11,993 bases of DNA, taken from assembly GCA_030593225.1 (NCBI GenBank), contig JAUVHP010000030.1:1-11993 (forward strand). Reading direction: 5' to 3'. The position numbers were made by a program, and so were the translations under genes. Below the pieces are notes generated by a model, which searched no databases, had not been told where the DNA came from, and saw nothing but the letters and a program-made list of their open reading frames with translations. The stretch is from an archaeon (GTDB taxonomy: Archaea > Nanobdellota > Nanobdellia > Pacearchaeales > GW2011-AR1). Shown piece after piece: positions 6,543-11,993 of the stretch. Each line of letters opens with the position of its first letter. The stretch's first letter is position 1.

Positions 6543-6712
6543 AAATTCAATTCAAAAGTTTTTGCTCCCTCTTGTTTCAGTTTCTCACTTTCTGCAATTT
6601 GTTCCACCATTTCTTTATTCTGAAGAATTTCTATTGTTGATTTTATTCCTTCAATCTGCTTCATAAAATTATCAAGTTCTTCTCTTGTAATATTCATCAT
6701 TTCTGCTTTCAT
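6539..6712 (-). CDS. Small antitoxin-like protein facing the interrupted toxin
   Basis: This is a 57-residue, Glu/Lys-rich, largely helical protein: MNITREELDNFMKQIEG, then STIEILQNKEMVEQIAESEKLKQEG. It resembles short archaeal antitoxins in which a helix with an EQI.ESEK..KEG pattern wraps the toxin. It converges on the toxin frame, and their TAA stops share the palindrome TTAA (6539-6542). Antitoxins are normally encoded upstream of the toxin on the same strand, so this orientation is odd. A TATA-like element sits at the expected distance. The assignment rests on size, composition and position only. Confidence 0.6.
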   Translation of the reverse strand: MKAEMMNITREELDNFMKQIEGIKSTIEILQNKEMVEQIAESEKLKQEGAKTFELNF

Positions 6713-6730
6713 ATAAATTTCACAAAAAGA

Positions 6731-6740
6731 TTTTATTTAA
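6731..6740 (-). promoter_or_regulatory. TATA-like element for the small antitoxin-like gene
   Basis: On the minus strand the bases read TTAAATAAAA, centred about 25 bases from the ATG at 6712. This supports that start rather than the internal ATGs at codons 5 and 6. Confidence 0.45.
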
Positions 6741-6751
6741 AATTTTCTAAA

Positions 6752-7279
6752 TCAAATCTTAATAAACAACCAATTAGTTTTTTTCCCGCCAAGTTTTGCA
6801 TTAACTAAAACATATTTTCCCTTAAGTTTTTTCCCAAAAATTTCAAACTCAATTTTATTGCCCTTAGTAGAAATCTTCTTTGAAGATTTATCGGGGTACA
6901 CCCGACGGGTGCCAACTTCGTCTTCAATTAATTCATAAGTTCCTTTATCCCAAATTTTTACACTCCCTTTTCCATAACCTTCTTTAATTTCTCCTTCAAA
7001 TTTCGCATAACTTAAAGGATGGTCCTCAACATGAATTGCAAGTCGTTTTATTCCTTTTGTCTTCGGTGGAATTTTTGGCAAAGCCCAACTTTTCAAAACA
7101 CCATTCATCTCAAGACGCAAATCCCAATGCAAATGTGACGCATTATGTTCTTGAATCACGAAAATATTCTTTATCGACTTTCGACCTCTGACATCCGATT
7201 TTTGACTTCTGACTTTGTTCATTTTTGGTTCACCTGATTTTTTTAAATTTCGCTTTTTCAAATATTCTTTTAAAACCAT
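6752..7279 (-). CDS. Stand-alone LigD-type 3'-phosphoesterase
   Basis: Proteins of this family heal DNA 3' ends, removing a 3'-terminal ribonucleotide and 3'-phosphate before ligation. Here the domain stands alone, without the polymerase and ligase parts of bacterial LigD, as in other archaea. Conserved metal/catalytic residues are visible: H45 in VIQEHNASHLHWDLRLE, H51, D53 and R55, plus H83 and H87 in AIHVEDHPLSYA. Further family motifs are LKSWALPK (62-69), EGYGKGSVKIWDKGTYE (100-116; usually EGEYG) and KLKGKYVLV (151-159). Between WDKGTYE and FEIFGKKL the protein is about 13 residues longer than usual, and this stretch coincides with a palindromic insertion. The N-terminal ~35 residues are a basic linker built partly from a tandem repeat. 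The start at 7279 is favoured by a TATA box; Met20 is an alternative. Confidence 0.9.
   Translation of the reverse strand: MVLKEYLKKRNLKKSGEPKMNKVRSQKSDVRGRKSIKNIFVIQEHNASHLHWDLRLEMNGVLKSWALPKIPPKTKGIKRLAIHVEDHPLSYAKFEGEIKEGYGKGSVKIWDKGTYELIEDEVGTRRVYPDKSSKKISTKGNKIEFEIFGKKLKGKYVLVNAKLGGKKTNWLFIKI
6871..6927. repeat. In-frame compound palindrome inside the phosphoesterase gene
   Basis: Three nested or adjacent inverted repeats lie here: AAATCTTC / GAAGATTT (6871-6878 and 6882-6889, loop of 3), CACCCG / CGGGTG around one base (6899-6911), and TTGAAGA / TCTTCAA (6880-6886 and 6921-6927) enclosing the latter. The central part is GC-rich in an AT-rich gene. It encodes EVGTRRVYPDKSSKKIS without breaking the frame, at a place where the protein is longer than family members. 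Confidence 0.6.
7174..7213. repeat. Imperfect 20-bp tandem repeat in the phosphoesterase N-terminus
   Basis: TCGACTTTCGACCTCTGAC (7174-7192) and TCCGATTTTTGACTTCTGAC (7194-7213) match at 16 of 19 aligned bases plus one gap. They encode the basic linker RSQKSDVRGRKS in front of the catalytic domain. Confidence 0.6.
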
Positions 7280-7299
7280 AACAAATATAATATTTTATT

Positions 7300-7308
7300 A
7301 TATAAATA
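7300..7308 (-). promoter_or_regulatory. TATA box for the phosphoesterase gene
   Basis: The minus strand reads ATTTATATA, centred about 25 bases upstream of the ATG at 7279. This supports a leaderless mRNA starting at that codon. Confidence 0.5.
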
Positions 7309-7361
7309 ATTTTCCAATATAATTTTTCTCCTCGACAAATTCCATTTTCGGGAACAAAACA

Positions 7362-7369
7362 TTTATATA
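7362..7369 (+). promoter_or_regulatory. Putative rRNA promoter (TATA box)
   Basis: TTTATATA preceded by an A/C-rich ACAAAACA that could serve as a BRE. The expected transcription start is near 7390, giving a leader of about 190 bases before 16S. It is the only good TATA box in the right orientation and place. Confidence 0.55.
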
Positions 7370-7389
7370 GCTAAATTTTCTGGATTAAT

Positions 7390-7581
7390 TATTAACTAAG
7401 ATGATTACCTTATGTAAAATCATGTTTATCTTTGAATCTAAGGTATGATGCAGTAGCAGTCATAGTTGTGGTTCTATAAAACAGCCAATAGTAAGGAGTT
7501 CGTGTGAAGTGATTTGTTTTCTTATAGACAAATTGCGCAATTGAAATTCTATAATTTATTATAATATTTATGATATTGTTA
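7390..7581 (+). other. 16S rRNA leader with inverted repeats
   Basis: No gene is supported in this stretch. It contains an inverted repeat TACCTTA (7406-7412) / TAAGGTA (7439-7445) and the perfect palindrome AATTGCGCAATT (7531-7542). An AT-rich segment just before 16S (TATAATAT near 7563) could pair with ATATTATA just after the 16S 3' end, as archaeal 16S processing stems do. The low complexity makes that pairing uncertain. Confidence 0.4.
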
Positions 7582-9028
7582 AATCCAGTTGATCCTGCTG
7601 GCGGCTGCGGCTTTCTGGTTTGCAATTAGACATGCAAGTTTTTTTGTTGATTCTTCGGAATTAGTAAAAGGCGAACTGCTCAGTAACACGTAGCTAACCT
7701 ACCCTTAAGTCAAGGATAACCTCGGGAAACTGAGGGTAATACTTGATAGGAGATTTACCCTGGAATGATGAATCTCTTAAATTCGAGCTTAAGGATGGGG
7801 CTGCGGCGGATTAGGTTGTTGGCGGGGTAATAGCCCACCAAGCCAAAGATCCGTAAGGGCTCTTAGCGGAGAGGCCCTGAGAGGGAATCTGAGACACCAT
7901 TCCCAGCCCCACGGGGTGCAGCAGTTAGGAATAATCTACAATGCACGTAAGTGTGATAGTTTGAGCCAGAGTGTTTTTCAATTAGAAAAACTTTTGTGAA
8001 ATGTAAAAAGTTTCACGAATAAGGACTGGGTAAGACTAGTGCCAGCCGCCGCGGTAATACTAGCGGTCCAAGTCGCAGCCATTTTTATTGGGTCTAAAAC
8101 ATCCGTAGCTTGTCTGGCAAGTCTCTTGTGAAATTTTGTATCTCAAATACAAAGCGTGCAAGAGGTACTACTAGGCTAGAGATTGGGAGACGTAAGAAGT
8201 ACGTTCAAAGTAGCGGTTAAATGTGTTAATCTTGAACGGACTCACAAGAGCGAAGGCATCTTACGAGAACAGTTCTGACAGTCAGGGATGAAGGCTAGGG
8301 GCGCAAATGGGATTAGATACCCCAGTAGTCCTAGCAGTAAACTCTGCACACTAAACATCGGGACCTCTTCGAGAGGTTTCGGTGCTGAAGGGAAGCCGGA
8401 GAGTGTGCTACCTGGGAAGTATAGTCGCAAGGCCGAAACTTAAAGGAATTGGCGGGGAGACACTACAACGGGTGACGCGTGCGGTTTAATTTAACTACAC
8501 ACAGAAAATCTCACCAGGAGCGACAGCAGAATGAAGGTCAGTCTAAAGGGCTTACCTGACACGCTGAGAGGAGCTGCATGGCCGACGTCAGCCTGTGCCG
8601 TGAGGTGACCTGTTAAATCAGGTAACAGGCAAGACCCTCATGTATATTTATATACTATATACAGATCGCCCGGGTAACCGGGATGAAAGAGAGGGCCACG
8701 TTAGGTCTGTATAGCCCGAATCCCCTGGGCAACACGCGCGCGTCAACGGTGAATACAACGAGATGCAACTCCGAAAGGAGAAGCCAATCTCTTAAAGTTC
8801 ATCTCAGTCTAGATCGAGGTTTGTAACCCAGCCTCGTGACAATGGAATCCGTAGTAATCGTTTGTCATCAACGAACGGTGAATATGTCACTGTCTCTTGC
8901 ACACACTGCCCGTCAAACCAACCGAGTTTATTTATGGTGAAACTTTTCGAAGGAGAACTTTGGGTAGACAAGGTAGGTTAAGTCGTCACAAGGTATCTGT
9001 AGGGGAACCTGCAGATGGATCACCTCCT
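7582..9028 (+). rRNA. rrs: 16S ribosomal RNA, apparently complete
   Basis: The 5' end is recognised by CCAGTTGATCCTGCTGG. Landmarks follow in order: ACGGGGTGCAGCAG (7911-7924), the 530 loop GTGCCAGCCGCCGCGGTAA (8039-8057), ATTAGATACCCCAGTAGTCC (8312-8331), AAACTTAAAGGAATTGGCGG near 8437, GCACACACTGCCCGTC near 8899, and the 3' end GGATCACCTCCT (9017-9028) with the anti-Shine-Dalgarno CCTCC at 9023-9027. About 1,447 bases are present, so there is no intron and the gene is slightly short, fitting a reduced DPANN lineage. Ends are estimated to within a few bases. Confidence 0.96.
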
Positions 9029-9077
9029 ATATATTATATTATTGAACCACAATTATGCTACTGCCAACAGAAAAAAA

Positions 9078-9085
9078 TTTATAAA
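9078..9085 (+). promoter_or_regulatory. TATA box in the 16S-tRNA spacer
   Basis: TTTATAAA is centred about 30 bases before the mature tRNA-Ala 5' end. It could start an independent transcript for the tRNA, the following ORF and 23S, in addition to read-through from the 16S promoter. Confidence 0.5.
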
Positions 9086-9111
9086 GTCAAACGAGTTTAA
9101 AAAATAATTAA

Positions 9112-9183
9112 GGGCTCGTTGTCCAATGGCTAAGATACCTCGCTTGCACCGAGGAGACCCGTGTTCAACTCACGGCGAGTCCA
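9112..9183 (+). tRNA. tRNA-Ala (UGC anticodon)
   Basis: The acceptor strands GGGCTCG (9112-9118) and CGAGTCC (9176-9182) pair, with one G-U. The anticodon stem is CCTCG/CGAGG around the loop CTTGCAC, giving anticodon UGC. The T arm is CCGTG-TTCAACT-CACGG, and the D stem is a short GTC/GAT. The discriminator base is A9183 and CCA is not encoded. tRNA-Ala(UGC) between 16S and 23S is the common archaeal arrangement. Confidence 0.95.
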
Positions 9184-9244
9184 TATATTTTTTCTGTAAA
9201 CTTAGTTAATAAAATTCAAACAAATAAAATGGAAACAATAGAAG

Positions 9245-9583
9245 ATGATCTCGGAAACAAGAAGATTAAACTTAGTAGAACAAGTAATTTCCGAGGAAAA
9301 TGTTCCGTGGACTGTTCAAAGAAGCCATAAACGAGTAAGAAAAATAACAAACGGAAATTTTATTTCCGCTATATATGCTTACACTAACAAAGGAACAAAA
9401 TGGGTATCTGTTCAAAAGAACAAATGTCCAGAGACAATTACTGTAAAAAGTAATTATCTTAAAGGAAGAGATAATCTTGTTAATGATGTAGAAAGTGTTG
9501 AAAGATTATTTACAAAGGTTATAAATAGAGATTATCAAAAAGGTAAAATTGGAAAATATAAATTTTACAAATTCACAAAATAA
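9245..9583 (+). CDS. Hypothetical 112-residue protein between tRNA-Ala and 23S
   Basis: I do not recognise this protein. It is basic, with no signal peptide or membrane segment. The middle (IYAYTNKGTKWVSVQKNKCPETITVKSNY) looks like alternating beta strands, and the C-terminus (ERLFTKVINRDYQKGKIGKYKFYKFTK) is helical then very rich in Lys, Tyr and Phe, which would suit nucleic-acid binding. Codon use and AT content match the other protein genes, so it looks real. An upstream ATG at 9229 is in another frame and leads to only 33 codons. No clear TATA box lies at 26 bases; TTAATAAAA at 9207-9215 is the nearest. Its place inside the rRNA locus is unusual, and it may be co-transcribed with tRNA-Ala and 23S. 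Confidence 0.55.
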   Translation: MISETRRLNLVEQVISEENVPWTVQRSHKRVRKITNGNFISAIYAYTNKGTKWVSVQKNKCPETITVKSNYLKGRDNLVNDVESVERLFTKVINRDYQKGKIGKYKFYKFTK

Positions 9584-9607
9584 TCACAAATCATATTCAC
9601 TCACGTG

Positions 9608-9656
9608 AAACTGACAGGAAACTGTCCTGGTTCCGAAAATTTTTTGGGATCAGTTT
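9608..9656 (+). ncRNA. Compact three-way-junction RNA element in the 23S leader
   Basis: The bases fold without gaps except two: P1 AAACT/AGTTT (9608-9612 with 9652-9656), P2 GACAG-GAAA-CTGTC (9613-9626) with a GNRA tetraloop, a CT linker, and P3 GGTTCC/GGGATC (9629-9634 with 9646-9651; two G-U pairs). It is not protein-coding and does not match hammerhead core sequences. It could be an rRNA-processing element or part of the 23S leader fold. Confidence 0.45.
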
Positions 9657-9662
9657 GAGAAG

Positions 9663-9690
9663 TATAAAACACCCATAAGTGTTTTTTATA
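9663..9690 (+). terminator. Hairpin with T-run upstream of 23S
   Basis: AAAACAC (9666-9672) pairs with GTGTTTT (9679-9685) around the loop CCATAA, followed by further T, and the outer TAT/ATA bases can extend the stem. It looks like a bacterial-style terminator or an attenuator/processing hairpin. In archaea its terminator role is uncertain, and ending transcription here would separate 23S from the tRNA. A second hairpin, CTAAATT/AATTTAG, lies at 9732-9749. Confidence 0.35.
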
Positions 9691-9768
9691 TTCAATGAAA
9701 TAAGCAGGAGAAGAAATTTCCACACACAAAACTAAATTTTATAATTTAGATGGCGTATGTAAGAAAAA

Positions 9769-11652
<1,884 letters not shown>

Positions 11653-11993
11653 TGAATGTTTTCACGTTAGAAACGCAGCCTTACACTAATTTTATCTCAC
11701 GAAGATATTTTTAGTGCCTTTAAGTTCGCGAGGATTTAAAGTTAATCTGGCTATATGCTGGAACACCCGAGTATCCCACTCTACAACGACGACTATTATT
11801 TTTATAGTTGGTTCGCGTGAAAATGAGATGGGTGCGGACAATCAGCAGGAAAGACTAGATGCTAATTGGATTGTAGGATTTACAGACGGAGAAGGATGCT
11901 TTCATGTATCCATTAATAAAATTCCGAAAATGAGTTTGGGGTGGCAAGTACTTCCAGAATTTAGAATTGTTCAACATGAAAAAGATTCGTTAG
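11653..11993 (+). mobile_element. Group I intron in 23S rRNA at site L1931, 3' part outside window
   Basis: The exon ends ...TTAAGGT, equal to E. coli U1931, a known group I insertion site in bacterial and organellar 23S genes. P1 forms between exon TAAGGT (11647-11652) and the internal guide GCCTTA (11678-11683), placing the required U-G wobble exactly at the splice site. P2 is CACTAA/TTAGTG (11684-11689 with 11711-11716) with an inner ATCT/AGAT. CTTTAA/TTAAAG (11718-11723 with 11736-11741) is a further stem. P4 is TGCTGG/TCAGCA (11756-11761 with 11842-11847), and P5 CACCC/GGGTG (11764-11768 with 11830-11834). AAGACTAGATGC (11851-11862) looks like the R element with the 5' strand of P7. The S element and 3' splice site should lie after the endonuclease gene, beyond the window. 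Confidence 0.85.
11828..11993 (+). CDS. LAGLIDADG homing endonuclease in the group I intron, 3' end outside window
   Basis: From the ATG at 11828 the frame stays open to the window end (55 codons visible). It starts MGADNQQERLDANW and runs into the first LAGLIDADG helix, WIVGFTDGEG (residues 14-23), with D20 as the expected metal-binding catalytic acid, then the first DNA-binding strand CFHVSINK. NQQERL before GF-x-DGEG is common in endonucleases of organellar and bacterial 23S group I introns. These enzymes cut intron-less 23S alleles and spread the intron by repair. The first 11 codons are made from the conserved ribozyme segments (the P5 and P4 3' strands and the R element), so protein and ribozyme sequence constrain each other. 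Confidence 0.88.
   Translation, partial: MGADNQQERLDANWIVGFTDGEGCFHVSINKIPKMSLGWQVLPEFRIVQHEKDSL

Noticed and set aside
7401..7460. C/D box guide RNA in the 16S leader (ATGATTA and ATGATGC resemble box C)
   Set aside because: No CTGA box D at a suitable distance and no convincing guide.
7410..7625. Minus-strand frame over the 16S leader and 16S start
   Set aside because: It runs into the conserved 16S 5' end, so its sequence is explained by rRNA.
8242..9100. Frames within or overlapping 16S (8242-8430 minus, 8897-9100 plus)
   Set aside because: They lie in conserved rRNA and the spacer, and show no protein-like pattern.
9608..9656. Hammerhead-type ribozyme
   Set aside because: A three-way junction and GAAA are present, but the required CUGANGA core is missing and GAAA is a hairpin loop here.

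Overview
The window looks like a DPANN-type archaeon, of the Woesearchaeota/Pacearchaeota kind; this is inferred from gene content and sequence style, not from a search. Supporting signs are very AT-rich protein genes, archaeal-type enolase and ribosomal protein S2, a tRNA-Ala(UGC) between 16S and 23S rRNA genes, no Shine-Dalgarno sites, and TATA boxes centred about 26 bases before many start codons, which is the archaeal arrangement for leaderless mRNAs. Several genes end in TGA, so TGA is a stop here.

Region 1 (1-4528), housekeeping genes with an insertion: the 3' part of an enolase gene, two tandem antitoxin-toxin pairs, a convergent CTP synthase gene (pyrG, minus strand) and a divergent S2 gene (rpsB). 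Enolase and S2 are often neighbours in archaea, so the toxin pairs and pyrG probably separate an old eno-rpsB linkage. The two toxin modules have identical ends (83 bp at the 5' side, 41 bp at the 3' side) but clearly diverged cores.

Region 2 (4529-7279): a divergent MutS-family ATPase without visible mismatch-binding domains; a third toxin gene interrupted by a TGA at a conserved Trp position; a small antitoxin-like gene facing it whose stop codon overlaps the toxin's; and a stand-alone LigD-type 3'-phosphoesterase carrying an in-frame palindromic insertion.

Region 3 (7280-11993), the rRNA locus: leader with promoter, 16S rRNA, a promoter in the spacer, tRNA-Ala, an unrecognised 112-residue ORF, a structured leader with a compact three-way junction, and 23S rRNA. 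The 23S gene is interrupted after the base equivalent to E. coli U1931 by a group I intron. P1 with its U-G pair, P2, P4, P5 and the R element are visible. The intron encodes a LAGLIDADG homing endonuclease whose first codons overlap the ribozyme core; both run off the window end.

The most notable items are the group I intron with its overlapping endonuclease in an archaeal 23S gene, the constant-end/variable-core toxin cassettes, the face-to-face third toxin module, and the folded element before 23S.
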